DNA of 64,000 bases from Insolitispirillum peregrinum (GCF_042665255.1 NZ_JBHTCD010000013.1), one strand, 5' to 3'. Shown: positions 45,480 through 55,224, numbered from the stretch's first letter. The notes: a model not told the origin generated them from the sequence alone. Numbers and translations: made by a program.

Positions 45480-45815
45480 TCAGCGAGGGGGTCGACTCGT
45501 TGCGGTGTCTTCCTCGGTCGGGCGACACAGCAGCGGGTCGCCACTCAGCCAGCGACCATAGGCGAGGGCGGCCATGTCCATCAGGCGGTCGTGGTGCTGG
45601 ACGGTCAGCAGGGTCATCGCCAGTTGGTCGCCCGCTGATGCTGCTTTGCACAAATGATCGAGGCAACGGCGCTGCCGCCCGCAAGAATCGGTACAGTGAA
45701 AGCTTTCCAGCGCCTTGGCGATCATGCTGCATTGCACAGAGTCAAGCCCGTAACGGGCAAGACGTTGCTCAAGGTCCTGATGGGGGGTGAAGGAAGCGTG
45801 GCTTGCAACTGGCAT
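45480..45815 (-). CDS. small Cys-rich hypothetical protein
   Basis: I do not recognise this 111-residue protein. It has six cysteines, five of them between residues 29 and 56 (VQCSM, FHCTDSCGRQRRCLDHLC), which suggests a metal site or disulfides, and no signal peptide. The ATG at 45815 is preceded by AAGGGA at good spacing, which supports real translation. It converges on the TRIC gene with a degraded repeat between them. Confidence 0.5.
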   Translation of the reverse strand: MPVASHASFTPHQDLEQRLARYGLDSVQCSMIAKALESFHCTDSCGRQRRCLDHLCKAASAGDQLAMTLLTVQHHDRLMDMAALAYGRWLSGDPLLCRPTEEDTATSRPPR

Positions 45816-46148
45816 GAACGTCCCTTTTTTACCACTTGTTTTTTCCCCCGGACTCCCTGCATCGATATTGATGCTTTTCTAATATTTTGCCAAGTCTTTA
45901 CTGCGGCATCTCCCCCATTCCGGCGGCGCGGCGGGAAACAGTGCTGTTCTGCGCTGTCGGCTGTACGGGAAAGGTTGCGCTTCGGGGCGGTATCGAATAC
46001 CCCTTAGAGCGCGAACGTGCGGGCTGGTCCCCGGGCGTCCGCCATAACGTTTTGCGCCATCACTGCTTTCGTGTCCGGGATGAGGGTTCTGACAGGGGGC
46101 GGTGGGGGCGTTGTTCGCTGCGTCTGTCAGGAAGGCCGGTTCGCACCC
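45816..46148. other. intergenic region before ribF, nothing recognised
   Basis: This 333-bp gap is AT-rich near 45880 and GC-rich afterwards. No gene, FMN riboswitch-like structure or clear terminator was found. Confidence 0.4.
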
Positions 46149-47102
46149 ATGCGGATTTTTCGCCATTACGAGGAGATCCCCGCCGAGTTTCGCGGTGGTG
46201 TGATTGCTCTGGGAAACTTTGACGGTGTTCACCGTGGTCATCAGGTGGTGATCGGCGAGGCCATGCGGCACGCCCGTGCGCTGGGGCGTCCGGCGGCGGT
46301 GATGACCTTTGAGCCGCATCCGCGCCGCCTGTTCCAGCCCGATCAGCCGCCGTTCACCCTGACGCCGTTGCGCACCAAGACCCACCATATCGAAGCGTTG
46401 GGGGTGGATTTCATCTACCTTCAGCACTTTGATCGTGCCTTTGCCGCCTTTACCGCCGAACAGTTCGTCGATGTGGTGCTGTGCCAGGGGCTGGCGGTCA
46501 GCCATGTGGTGGTGGGTGATGACTATATGTTCGGTGCCCGCCGCAGCGGATCGGCAGCGGTGCTGAAGGAGATGGCGGTCAGTCGCGGTTTCGGTGTGAC
46601 CAGTGTGCCGCCGGTCCACGATCAGGACGGCTCGGTGTTTTCCTCGACGCGCGCCCGCAAGGCGCTGGTCGAGGCCCGCCCGCAGGAAGCCACCCATGTG
46701 CTCGGCCGCCCGTGGGAAATCGAGGGCCGGGTTGAACATGGCGACAAGCGGGGGCGTACCATCGGCTTTCCGACCGCCAATCTGGCGCTGGGTGACTATC
46801 AGCGCCCCGCCGCCGGCGTCTATGCCATCCGCGCCGGGGTCGATCAGGGGGCACAGACCCGCTGGTTCGACGGTGTTGCCAACTATGGCCGCCGCCCGAC
46901 CTTTGACAAGACTGACGAGCTGCTGGAGGTCCACCTGTTCGACTTCGACGGGGATTTGTACCACCAGCATCTGCGGGTGCAGATGATTGACTTCCTGCGC
47001 CCGGAACGGACCTTCAGCGGGCTGGACGCGCTGAAGGCGCAGATCATCGCCGATGCCGAGCAGGCGCGAATTATCTTGGCCGCGCAGCCGGCCGGAAATT
47101 GA
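46149..47102 (+). CDS. ribF: bifunctional riboflavin kinase / FAD synthetase
   Basis: Converts riboflavin to FMN and FMN to FAD. The N-terminal nucleotidyltransferase domain has ALGNFDGVHRGH (about 20-31) and VVGDDYMFGARRSG; the C-terminal kinase domain has GRTIGFPTANL and GVYAIRAG. The 317-residue length is usual. ATG 46149 was chosen because it begins at the family N-terminus with AGGA upstream; the frame from 46017 is unsupported. It is followed 50 bp later by ileS, the common gene order. Confidence 0.94.
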   Translation: MRIFRHYEEIPAEFRGGVIALGNFDGVHRGHQVVIGEAMRHARALGRPAAVMTFEPHPRRLFQPDQPPFTLTPLRTKTHHIEALGVDFIYLQHFDRAFAAFTAEQFVDVVLCQGLAVSHVVVGDDYMFGARRSGSAAVLKEMAVSRGFGVTSVPPVHDQDGSVFSSTRARKALVEARPQEATHVLGRPWEIEGRVEHGDKRGRTIGFPTANLALGDYQRPAAGVYAIRAGVDQGAQTRWFDGVANYGRRPTFDKTDELLEVHLFDFDGDLYHQHLRVQMIDFLRPERTFSGLDALKAQIIADAEQARIILAAQPAGN

Positions 47103-47152
47103 GCTGCCCCTATCCAACGATATCAGACACGATCAAAGCGATTTAGCACGCC

Positions 47153-49993
47153 ATGTCGAACGAGAAGCAAGCCGCCTCTGGCCCCGATTACAAGCCGACC
47201 GTGTTCCTGCCGCGCACCGATTTCCCGATGCGTGCCGGTCTGCCGACCCAGGAACCGAAGCATCTGGCCCGCTGGGCCGAAATGGGGCTGTACACCAAGC
47301 TGCGCGACGCCGGGAAGGGGCGGGAAAAGTTCATCCTGCACGATGGTCCGCCGTATGCGAACGGCCACCTGCACATTGGCCATGCGCTGAACAAGATCCT
47401 GAAGGACGTGATTGTCCGCTCGCAGCAGATGATGGGCAAGGACGCCCATTACGTGCCGGGCTGGGATTGCCACGGCCTGCCGATCGAATGGAAGATCGAG
47501 GAAGAATACCGCAAGAAGGGCAAGGACAAGGACGCCGTGCCGGTGGTTGAATTCCGCCGCCAGTGCCGCGAGTTTGCCGCCAGGTGGCTGGACGTGCAGC
47601 GCGAAGAGTTCAAGCGTCTGGGCATCGAAGGCGACTGGGACCGCCCCTACACCACCATGGCCTATCCCGCCGAAGCCCGCATTGTGCGCGAGCTGCACAA
47701 GTTCGTGATGAACGGCGGCCTGTATCGCGGGGCCAAGCCGGTGATGTGGTCGGTGGTCGAAAAGACCGCGCTGGCCGAAGCCGAAATCGAATACCACGAC
47801 CACACCTCGACCACCATCTGGGTGCGGTTCCCGGTGGTGAAGACCGCCTGCGCGGCCCTGCAGGGCGCGGGCGTGGTGATCTGGACCACCACCCCGTGGA
47901 CCATGCCGGGCAACCGGGGCGTCGCCTATGGTGCCGACATTGACTATGTGGTGATCGAAGTCACCGAAGTCGCCGACGGTGGCCGGGTGAAGGTGGGTGA
48001 CCGCATCGCCGCCGCCGATGTGCTGGTGGCTGACCTGTGCGCCAAGGCGGGCATCGCCGCCCATAGCGTGGTGGCCCAGTGCAAGGGGGCCGATTTTGCC
48101 GGTACCATCCTGCATCATCCGTGGCATGGTCAGGGCTATGACTTTGACGTGCCGATGATGGCGGGGGATTTCGTCACCGTCGATCAGGGCACCGGCTTTG
48201 TCCACATGGCCCCCAGCCATGGCGAAGACGACTATTACCTGTGCGTCGCCAACGGCATCGCCGTGCCGGATACCGTGGCCGATGATGGCACCTATCTGCC
48301 GCATGTGCCGCTGTTTGCCGGTCAGCATGTCTACAAGGTCGCCCCGAACGTGGTGGCGGCGCTGGAGGCTGCCGGGGCGCTGATGGCGTCCGGTTCGCTG
48401 GTCCACTCCTATCCGCATTCGTGGCGCTCCAAGGCGCCGTTGATCTATCGCACCACCCCGCAGTGGTTCATCTCGATGGACACCAACGACCTGCGCGCCA
48501 AGGCCCTGAAGGCCATTGATGATACCCGCTGGGTACCGTCGCAGGGGCGCAACCGCATCCATTCGATGGTCGAAAGCCGCCCGGACTGGTGCGTGTCGCG
48601 TCAGCGGGCGTGGGGCGTGCCGGTGGCGGTGTTCTATCACAAGGCCACTGGCGAAGTGCTGCGTGATCAGGCGGTCTGTGACCGTATCTTCGCCGCCTTT
48701 GAAGTCGATGGCGCCGATGCCTGGTACCTGCGTCCGGCCTCCGAGTTCCTTGGGGATGCCTATAACGCCGACGACTATGTGCAGGTGTTCGACATCCTCG
48801 ATGTGTGGTTTGACTCCGGTTCGACCCACAGCTTTGTGCTGGAAGACGGCCCGTGGGGCCTGCACGCGCCAGCCAGCCTGTACCTCGAAGGCTCGGACCA
48901 GCATCGCGGCTGGTTCCATTCCTCGCTGCTGGAATCCTGTGGCACCCGTGGCCGCGCCCCCTATGAGGCGGTGCTGACCCACGGCTTCACCCTCGACGAG
49001 CAGGGCCGCAAGATGTCCAAGTCGCTGGGCAACGTGGTGGCGCCGCAGGATGTGGTCAACGAATACGGCGCCGATATCCTGCGTCTGTGGGTGGTCTCGA
49101 CCGACTACACCAACGACCAGCGCATCGGGAAGGAAATCCTGAAGCAGACCGCCGACATGTACCGCCGCCTGCGCAACACCCTGCGCTTCCTGCTGGGGGC
49201 GCTGGATGGTTATGACGCCGAACGCGAAGCCGTTGCCGTCGCCGACATGCCGGAACTGGAACGCTGGGTGCTGCACCGCCTGAGCCAGCTCGACCGGCTG
49301 GTGCGCCAGTGCTGCCATGACTTTGACTTCCACACCCTGTTTGCCGAACTGCATACCTTCTGTGCCGTGGACCTGTCGGCGTTCTACTTTGATATCCGCA
49401 AGGATACCCTGTATTGCGCCCACCCGGACGACACCGACCGCAAGGCAACGCGGGTGGTGATGGCCGCCCTGTACGACTGTCTGGTCAAGTGGATGGCGCC
49501 GTTCATCTGCTTCACCACCGAAGAAGCCTGGCTGTCGCGCAGCCCGGCGGCGGACTCGGTGCATCTGGAACTGTTCCCGACCATCCCCGCCGACTGGACC
49601 GACGATGCGCTGGCCCGCAAGTGGCAGACCATCGCCGATGTTCGCCGGGTGGTGACCGGGGCGCTGGAAAAGGCCCGTGCCGAGAAGAAGATCGGGGCTA
49701 GCTTGCAGGCTTCGCCACGCCTATATGCACCGCAGAGCGTGCTGGAGGTGATTGCCGGGCCGGACATGGCCGATATCTGTATCACCTCCGGGCTGGCTCT
49801 GGTGGCCGAGGATGTGCCAGAGGGGGCCTTTACCCTGTCCGATGTGGCATCGGTCGGGGTGGTGGTCGATCTGGCCGAGGGTGAGAAGTGCCAGCGCTGC
49901 TGGAAGATCCTGCCTGACGTCGGCACCCATACCCACGAAGGCGTCTGTGGGCGGTGTGATGATGCCGTGACCCGTATGGGAGGTTTGGCGTGA
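47153..49993 (+). CDS. ileS: isoleucyl-tRNA synthetase
   Basis: Class I synthetase of 946 residues charging tRNA-Ile, with an editing domain. The nucleotide-binding motifs are HIGH in NGHLHIGHALN (about residues 73-76) and KMSKS in GRKMSKSLGN (about 620). The editing-domain region includes VIWTTTPWTMPGN. The C-terminal zinc finger CQRCW...CGRC is present, which marks the bacterial zinc-containing type. The ATG follows a short spacer from ribF and the gene overlaps lspA by 4 nt. Confidence 0.97.
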   Translation: MSNEKQAASGPDYKPTVFLPRTDFPMRAGLPTQEPKHLARWAEMGLYTKLRDAGKGREKFILHDGPPYANGHLHIGHALNKILKDVIVRSQQMMGKDAHYVPGWDCHGLPIEWKIEEEYRKKGKDKDAVPVVEFRRQCREFAARWLDVQREEFKRLGIEGDWDRPYTTMAYPAEARIVRELHKFVMNGGLYRGAKPVMWSVVEKTALAEAEIEYHDHTSTTIWVRFPVVKTACAALQGAGVVIWTTTPWTMPGNRGVAYGADIDYVVIEVTEVADGGRVKVGDRIAAADVLVADLCAKAGIAAHSVVAQCKGADFAGTILHHPWHGQGYDFDVPMMAGDFVTVDQGTGFVHMAPSHGEDDYYLCVANGIAVPDTVADDGTYLPHVPLFAGQHVYKVAPNVVAALEAAGALMASGSLVHSYPHSWRSKAPLIYRTTPQWFISMDTNDLRAKALKAIDDTRWVPSQGRNRIHSMVESRPDWCVSRQRAWGVPVAVFYHKATGEVLRDQAVCDRIFAAFEVDGADAWYLRPASEFLGDAYNADDYVQVFDILDVWFDSGSTHSFVLEDGPWGLHAPASLYLEGSDQHRGWFHSSLLESCGTRGRAPYEAVLTHGFTLDEQGRKMSKSLGNVVAPQDVVNEYGADILRLWVVSTDYTNDQRIGKEILKQTADMYRRLRNTLRFLLGALDGYDAEREAVAVADMPELERWVLHRLSQLDRLVRQCCHDFDFHTLFAELHTFCAVDLSAFYFDIRKDTLYCAHPDDTDRKATRVVMAALYDCLVKWMAPFICFTTEEAWLSRSPAADSVHLELFPTIPADWTDDALARKWQTIADVRRVVTGALEKARAEKKIGASLQASPRLYAPQSVLEVIAGPDMADICITSGLALVAEDVPEGAFTLSDVASVGVVVDLAEGEKCQRCWKILPDVGTHTHEGVCGRCDDAVTRMGGLA

Positions 49994-50535
49994 GCCAATC
50001 AGACAACCCCGAGTCTGTTCTGACGGCCAACCCTGCGGCAGAGGGGGCCCCCTCTGCCGTGGCGGCCAACCCGGCAACCCGCTGGCTGGCGCTGGCGCTG
50101 GCGCTGGCGGTGTTTGCCGCCGATCAGGCATCCAAGCTGTGGATCGTCAACGGCGTGATGGCCGACGGGGAACGGGTGATTCCGCTCACCTCGTTCTTCA
50201 ATATTGTCATGGCCTGGAACCGGGGCGTCAGCTTTGGCATGTTCAGCGGCATCCTGACCCCGTGGACCCTGCTGGGCTTTTCGGTGCTGTTCGCTGGCGG
50301 TCTGGGGCTGTGGCTGTGGCGGACGCCGGTGCTGTCCCTGCGTCTGGGGCTGGCGTTGATGATCGGTGGTGCCCTGGGCAATGCCATTGATCGCGTGCGC
50401 TGGGGCGCGGTGGCCGATTTCCTTGATGTCTATGCCTTTGGCTGGCATTTCTGGGCGTTCAATGTGGCTGATGCGGCGATTTCCACCGGGGCGGCACTGT
50501 TGATCCTCGACAGCCTGTTCCGGCGGCAGTCATAG
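49990..50535 (+). CDS. lspA: lipoprotein signal peptidase
   Basis: Inner-membrane aspartyl peptidase II that removes lipoprotein signal peptides. The 181-residue product has four transmembrane helices, and the catalytic aspartates lie in GNAIDRVRWGAVADF and FNVADAAIS; NRGVSFGMF is also conserved. An unusually long Ala/Pro-rich N-terminus of about 30 residues precedes the first helix. It starts at GTG 49990 overlapping the ileS stop. Confidence 0.95.
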   Translation: MSQSDNPESVLTANPAAEGAPSAVAANPATRWLALALALAVFAADQASKLWIVNGVMADGERVIPLTSFFNIVMAWNRGVSFGMFSGILTPWTLLGFSVLFAGGLGLWLWRTPVLSLRLGLALMIGGALGNAIDRVRWGAVADFLDVYAFGWHFWAFNVADAAISTGAALLILDSLFRRQS

Positions 50536-50623
50536 GCTCGGTGACCCTCTTTTCACCTTTCCTGCCTTTGCGCCGGAGGGGAAATGCTCTAGAATCGCAG
50601 CCTCTGTCTTTGGAGAGGACTTA

Positions 50624-51184
50624 ATGTCTCGTCGCTTCGTGGCTTCCGTCTGCTGTCTCATTGCTGCTTCGGTGGCTCTTTCTGCCTGTGGCAATGCCCG
50701 CAAGACTCTGGGTCTGGAAAAGAAAGCTCCGGATGAATTCGCCGTGGTGGCGCGGGCTCCGCTGGCGTTGCCGCCGGACTTCCAGCTGCGTCCGCCCGAG
50801 CCGGGCAAGGATCGCCCGCAGGAAAAAAGCACCTCTGATCAGGCTCGTGCTGCGATGATGGGATCGGGCGGCACCGGGTACGGGTATGGCACCAGCCAGT
50901 CGGCGGGCGAATCTGCCTTCCTGCGGCAGGCCGGGGCCGACCGGGCGCAGAGCGATATCCGGCAGGTGGTCAACCGCGAAAGCTCGACGCTGGCCGAAGA
51001 AAGCCGCACCTTTACCGACAAGCTGATCTTCTGGCGTGATGAAGAACCGCCGGGAACCATCGTCAATGCCGAGGAAGAAGCCAAACGACTGCGCAACAGT
51101 CAGGCGCTCGGTCAGCCGGTGAACGAGGGCAACGTCCCCAGCATCCAGCGCAAGGAAAAGGCCCTGCTGGAAGGCCTGTTCTGA
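50624..51184 (+). CDS. DUF3035 lipoprotein
   Basis: Predicted envelope lipoprotein of 186 residues of the alphaproteobacterial DUF3035 family, of unknown function. The signal ends with the lipobox LSAC at about residues 19-22. The mature N-terminus KAPDEFAVVARAPLALPPDFQLRPP is the family signature. It is likely cotranscribed with the upstream lspA, which processes such proteins. It ends at a strong terminator. Confidence 0.88.
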   Translation: MSRRFVASVCCLIAASVALSACGNARKTLGLEKKAPDEFAVVARAPLALPPDFQLRPPEPGKDRPQEKSTSDQARAAMMGSGGTGYGYGTSQSAGESAFLRQAGADRAQSDIRQVVNRESSTLAEESRTFTDKLIFWRDEEPPGTIVNAEEEAKRLRNSQALGQPVNEGNVPSIQRKEKALLEGLF

Positions 51185-51214
51185 TCCGCATCGCGGTCTT
51201 TGCCTGATGGCAAC

Positions 51215-51257
51215 AGCCCCCCGAGGGTCGCATACGCGACGCGGGGGGCTTTGTTTT
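51215..51257 (+). terminator. intrinsic terminator after the DUF3035 gene
   Basis: A 9-bp stem (agccccccg, 51215-51223, with cggggggct, 51242-51250) encloses a second 5-bp stem (gtcgc/gcgac) and is followed by ttgtttt. Confidence 0.85.
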
Positions 51258-51315
51258 GCAGGTGCGTTACGGTATGACTGGCAGAGCCTGACCCCGTGCT
51301 GCACCTGGAAGACCG

Positions 51316-52443
51316 ATGCCTCATCATGGACCGTTGACCCTCTACCGCGCCAAAGTGCAGCGCGGTGAGCTGAAGCCCGACCCAGCCCAACAGCTTGCGG
51401 CCGAGAAATTCGAGAGCCTCTATCACGCCCTGCGCACCTATCAGCCTGCCACCGGCCCGACCGGCTGGAAGGCCCGTTTCGGGTTGGCCCGACGGGTGGA
51501 AGAACCGACCCCGCCGCAAGGGCTTTACATCTATGGGGACGTTGGTCGCGGCAAGTCGATGCTGATGGACCTGTTCTTTTCGACCGCGCCGGTCAAGGCC
51601 AAGCGGCGGATTCACTTCCACGAGTTCATGCGTGACTTCCACGCCGAAATGCACCGCTGGCGGCAGGGGAAGAGCAAGGATGACGCCGATCCGATCCCGC
51701 CGCTGGCGAAAAAGATCGCTGCCGAGGCGTGGTTGCTGTGTCTGGACGAACTGGAAATCCACGACATCACCGATGCGATGATCGTCGGGCGGATTTTTGA
51801 CCAGTTGTTCAAGGCGGGGGTGGTGGTGGTCACCACCTCCAACCGTCACCCGGACGACCTGTACAAGAATGGTCTGCAACGCGACCGGTTTTTGCCGTTC
51901 ATTGCCCTGATCAAGGAACGGCTGGACCTGCTGCATCTGGCGTCTGATACCGATTACCGGCTGGGGCGCTTGAAAGGCGCGCCGGTCTATCACCACCCGT
52001 TGACCGAACAAACGGCGACGGCCATCGACGCCCTGTTCGGGCGACTGGCGGCGGATACCGTTCCTTCTCCGGCGGTGATGCAGGTCAACGGGCGCGAGGT
52101 GCCGGTGCCGCTGGCCGCCGGGGATGTGGCGCGCTTCGGCTTTGCCGATCTGTGCGCCAAGCCGTTGGGGCCGACCGATTACCTGCAGATTGCCACTTTA
52201 TACGACTCGGTTGTGATCACCGATGTGCCGCTGTTGGGGCCGCACAACCGCGATCAGGCCCGCCGGTTCGTGACGCTGATTGATGCCCTTTATGATCACC
52301 GGACGATGGTGGTGATCAGCGCCGAAGCCGCGCCGGAAGTCCTCTACCCGGTCGGTGATGGCGCATTCGAGTTCCAGCGGACGGTCAGCCGCCTGATGGA
52401 GATGCAGTCCGAGGAGTATTTGCGGGCGAAGCATCTGACTTGA
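51316..52443 (+). CDS. zapE: cell division ATPase ZapE (AFG1-like)
   Basis: P-loop ATPase of 375 residues of the ZapE/AFG1 family, which acts on the Z-ring under stress. Walker A is GDVGRGKSML (about residues 75-84) and Walker B is LLCLDELEIHDITDAM; VTTSNRHPDDLYKNGLQR is the sensor-1 and following signature. The 3' end runs over the convergent lytic transglycosylase gene by 59 bp. Confidence 0.93.
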   Translation: MPHHGPLTLYRAKVQRGELKPDPAQQLAAEKFESLYHALRTYQPATGPTGWKARFGLARRVEEPTPPQGLYIYGDVGRGKSMLMDLFFSTAPVKAKRRIHFHEFMRDFHAEMHRWRQGKSKDDADPIPPLAKKIAAEAWLLCLDELEIHDITDAMIVGRIFDQLFKAGVVVVTTSNRHPDDLYKNGLQRDRFLPFIALIKERLDLLHLASDTDYRLGRLKGAPVYHHPLTEQTATAIDALFGRLAADTVPSPAVMQVNGREVPVPLAAGDVARFGFADLCAKPLGPTDYLQIATLYDSVVITDVPLLGPHNRDQARRFVTLIDALYDHRTMVVISAEAAPEVLYPVGDGAFEFQRTVSRLMEMQSEEYLRAKHLT

Positions 52444-53710
52444 GGGCCGGAGGCACCGGAGACTCTGCGAGGCTTTGCAGCAACGTCTGAGCCTGCTGGC
52501 GGTCGCTGTCGTTCAGCGCCGCCGCAGGCAGGGCGAGGGCCTGACGGGCAAGGGTCTGCGCCTGAGTGTGATCACCAATCCGGCGGGCAATCACCGCTGC
52601 ATCAAGATAAAGCCGTCCTTCTTTCGGGTGCAGGCGGATCAGCGCCTGTTTGTGACGCAGGGCGCGCGGATCGTCGCCACTGGCCAGACTGTCGCGCACC
52701 AGCCATTCATGCGGGCGGCTGTCGTCACCATAAAGGCCGGTCAGATATTCCAGCCGCTTGATGCGCTCGGCCGCCGGCAGGCTGCCGAGCAGCCGCACCA
52801 GCTGTTGCCAGGCTTGCCGGGTCTGTGGTGCCGAGGGACCGGCTTTGGTCAGGCTGGACAGGTACAGGTTTTCCAGATCGCCATAGGCTGCTTGTCCCTG
52901 ACCGCTGCGTTGCAGGGCCAGCGCCCGCCCGGCCAGCGCCACCGGGTCCGCCGGATGGTCGGCCAGATAGCGGCCAAAGCTGTCGGCGGCGGCGGCGGGG
53001 TCGTTGCTGATCAGGCGCGAGGCAGCCAGCAACGGCCCTTGCAGGCGCTCGATTTCCTCGGCATAGGTCTGGGCCGGGCCCAGATCCCCGCGCAGGGCGG
53101 CCAGCACCCGCTGGCGATAGGCACCGCCGCGTTCGGTGTCGGCGGAATGATAGCGGGCGACCGCCTGTTCCCATGATCCGGTCTGTTGGTACAGGCTGCG
53201 CAGGAAGCGCGCGGCATAGGCGGTGTTCAGGGCCGGGTCCAGGGCCTGCCGGATCGACAGGAAGGCCTGGGGGTGATAGAGGCTGGAAACCTGCATGCAG
53301 CCGAAGTCGATATTGCGCGCGCCCTCTGCGAACAGTCGTTCTGCCCAGCGTTCGGCCTCCTGACGACTGTCCAGGTATAACCCTCGCCCATCGACATTCA
53401 GTGTCCACGGCCACGGCAGGAAGCCACTTTGTGTCCGACGGCCAGACTCGGTTAACGCTACGGCAAGCAGAAGATTCTGCGGCAGGCGCTCGGCCTGCTC
53501 TGCGCGGGCGATGGCGGCAAGGCAATTGCCATCGAGGGGCGCAGCGGGCAGCGGGGCGGTCGCCGGGGCAGCGCTGGCGGTCAGGAGCGTGGCCCAGGCC
53601 CCGATAAAGCCCCATGCCAACAGGAGGATGCAGCAAGGACGGACGCAGTCCGCCAGCCATTTCCATTGTGGGTGAAACAAAGGGTAGGGTGGGTAGGGGG
53701 TGCGGTGCAT
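52385..53710 (-). CDS. lytic transglycosylase-like protein with C-terminal helical repeats
   Basis: Protein of 441 residues, anchored or exported by an N-terminal hydrophobic segment (CCILLLAWGFIGAWATLL at about residues 26-43). An SLT-type lysozyme-like domain follows, with the catalytic glutamate in LAVALTESGR, FGCMQVSSLYHPQAF and AARFLRSLYQQTGSWEQAVARYHS. The C-terminal half looks like tetratricopeptide-type helical repeats. It would cleave peptidoglycan glycan strands, possibly for insertion of an envelope machine. ATG 53710 has AAAGGA; the extension to 53761 is unlikely. The last 59 bp overlap zapE on the other strand. Confidence 0.82.
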   Translation of the reverse strand: MHRTPYPPYPLFHPQWKWLADCVRPCCILLLAWGFIGAWATLLTASAAPATAPLPAAPLDGNCLAAIARAEQAERLPQNLLLAVALTESGRRTQSGFLPWPWTLNVDGRGLYLDSRQEAERWAERLFAEGARNIDFGCMQVSSLYHPQAFLSIRQALDPALNTAYAARFLRSLYQQTGSWEQAVARYHSADTERGGAYRQRVLAALRGDLGPAQTYAEEIERLQGPLLAASRLISNDPAAAADSFGRYLADHPADPVALAGRALALQRSGQGQAAYGDLENLYLSSLTKAGPSAPQTRQAWQQLVRLLGSLPAAERIKRLEYLTGLYGDDSRPHEWLVRDSLASGDDPRALRHKQALIRLHPKEGRLYLDAAVIARRIGDHTQAQTLARQALALPAAALNDSDRQQAQTLLQSLAESPVPPALKSDASPANTPRTASPSGG

Positions 53711-54218
53711 GCCGGTCCTTTCAGTCGTTTCCACTGTGAAAGCCCACTGCGGGCAAGGCAAGGAGAGATGCAGGGCCGGATCTCAAGGTGGCTCGGCAGA
53801 CATGGAAAAGTCGGCTATAAGGGGGTAGGGCGGGTAGGCGCGTGCGGCGTGCCTGGTGCACGGGGCCGGTGGTTGGGCCGCCGGGAACACCCCTGTTGAA
53901 AGACTCGATTTCCCTGTTCCCCACCCTTTGCGCAGAATATGCTGCGTTTACCTACCCAAAAGGGTAGCTTTTGACCCCCCGTGATAAAATTCTGCATTTT
54001 GTTGCCGTTGAGATCATTTTCAGGGCTGACTGCCCGGAAAGCTTGGAATATTCTTGCGGCCACGCGGCAGGAAATCCTCCGCGCACGCGGTGAAGCCCCT
54101 TGCCTGTTGGGCAGAATCGCGTTATCGAAAGCCGCCCGTTAGGGTTGCCGCTCCAAAGGACATCGGGTTCACGGGGCGGTCGTCCAAACCCACACGATTT
54201 ATAAACGAGGGGACACTC
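53711..54218. other. mdh upstream region
   Basis: No gene was recognised in this 508-bp gap. A 6-bp stem ctaccc/gggtag with a cttttg tail at 53953-53973 could be a weak hairpin in the mdh leader. Promoters for the TCA-cycle cluster are probably here but were not resolved. Confidence 0.4.
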
Positions 54219-55178
54219 ATGGCACGCAAGAAGATCGCCCTGGTCGGTTCTGGCAATATTGGCGGTACCCTGGCGCATCTGATCGGTCTGAAGGAACTGG
54301 GCGACGTCGTCCTGTTCGATATCGCCGAAGGCATTCCGCAGGGCAAGGGCCTGGATATCGCGGAATCGACCCCGATCGAAGGCTGCGACGCCGCCTATGC
54401 CGGCGCCAACGATTACAGCGCCATTGCCGGCGCCGACGTGGTGATCGTCACCGCCGGTGTGCCGCGCAAGCCCGGCATGTCCCGCGATGACCTGATCGGC
54501 ATCAATGCCAAGGTGATGGCCAGCGTCGGCAAGGGCATCAAGGAAAACTGCCCGGATGCGTTCGTGATCTGCATCACCAACCCGCTGGATGCGATGGTGT
54601 GGGTGCTGCGCGAAGTGTCCGGCCTGCCGCACAACAAGGTTGTCGGCATGGCTGGCGTGCTGGACTCGGCCCGCTTCCGCTACTTCCTGTCCGAAGAATT
54701 CAATGTGTCGGTGAAGGACGTTACCGCCTTTGTGCTGGGCGGCCACGGCGACACCATGGTCCCGCTGACCCGTTATTCCACCGTCGCCGGCATTCCGCTG
54801 CCGGATCTGGTGAAGATGGGCTGGACCACCCAGGAAAAGCTCGACCAGATCGTTCAGCGCACCCGTGACGGTGGCGCCGAAGTCGTGGCCCTGCTGAAGA
54901 CCGGTTCTGCCTTCTACGCTCCGGCTGCCGCCGCTGTGCAGATGGCCGAAGCCTACCTCAAGGACCAGCGCCGTCTGCTGCCGTGCGCTGCCTGGGTCGA
55001 AGGCCAGTATGGCCTGGACGGCATCTATGTCGGCGTGCCGGTGATCATCGGTGAAGGCGGCGTGGAAAAGGTTGTCGAAATCGAGCTGTCCGAATCGGAA
55101 AAGGCCGAATTCAACAACTCCGTGGAGTCCGTCCGCGGCCTGATCGCAAAGTCCAAGGAACTGATGCCGCAGGACTAA
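54219..55178 (+). CDS. mdh: malate dehydrogenase (LDH-like type)
   Basis: NAD-dependent TCA-cycle enzyme oxidising malate to oxaloacetate. The 319-residue product has the GSGNIGGTLAHL dinucleotide-binding loop at the N-terminus, TAGVPRKPGMSRDDLIGIN with the substrate arginines, NPLDAMVWV and the catalytic histidine in LGGHGDTMVPL. This is the alphaproteobacterial type. ATG 54219 has GAGGGGA upstream; the frame from 54054 is not supported. It opens the mdh-suc cluster. Confidence 0.97.
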   Translation: MARKKIALVGSGNIGGTLAHLIGLKELGDVVLFDIAEGIPQGKGLDIAESTPIEGCDAAYAGANDYSAIAGADVVIVTAGVPRKPGMSRDDLIGINAKVMASVGKGIKENCPDAFVICITNPLDAMVWVLREVSGLPHNKVVGMAGVLDSARFRYFLSEEFNVSVKDVTAFVLGGHGDTMVPLTRYSTVAGIPLPDLVKMGWTTQEKLDQIVQRTRDGGAEVVALLKTGSAFYAPAAAAVQMAEAYLKDQRRLLPCAAWVEGQYGLDGIYVGVPVIIGEGGVEKVVEIELSESEKAEFNNSVESVRGLIAKSKELMPQD

Positions 55179-55224
55179 TCGTCCTCCACGCACCAGAACC
55201 AACAGAAATTAGGGCTGAAAACAC

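Noticed and set aside
46017..46148. FMN riboswitch upstream of ribF
   Set aside because: I could not find the conserved RFN-type helices, and ribF in this ribF-ileS context is usually not riboswitch-controlled.
47103..47152. T-box leader upstream of ileS
   Set aside because: The spacer is only 50 bp and has no room for a T-box or terminator.
47123..49564. 813-codon minus-strand open frame
   Set aside because: It is antisense to ileS, which has HIGH, KMSKS and zinc motifs. The shadow product has shadow-type composition.
53815..54063. small minus-strand ORF upstream of mdh
   Set aside because: It has no ribosome-binding site, a Pro/Arg-rich end and no recognisable features.
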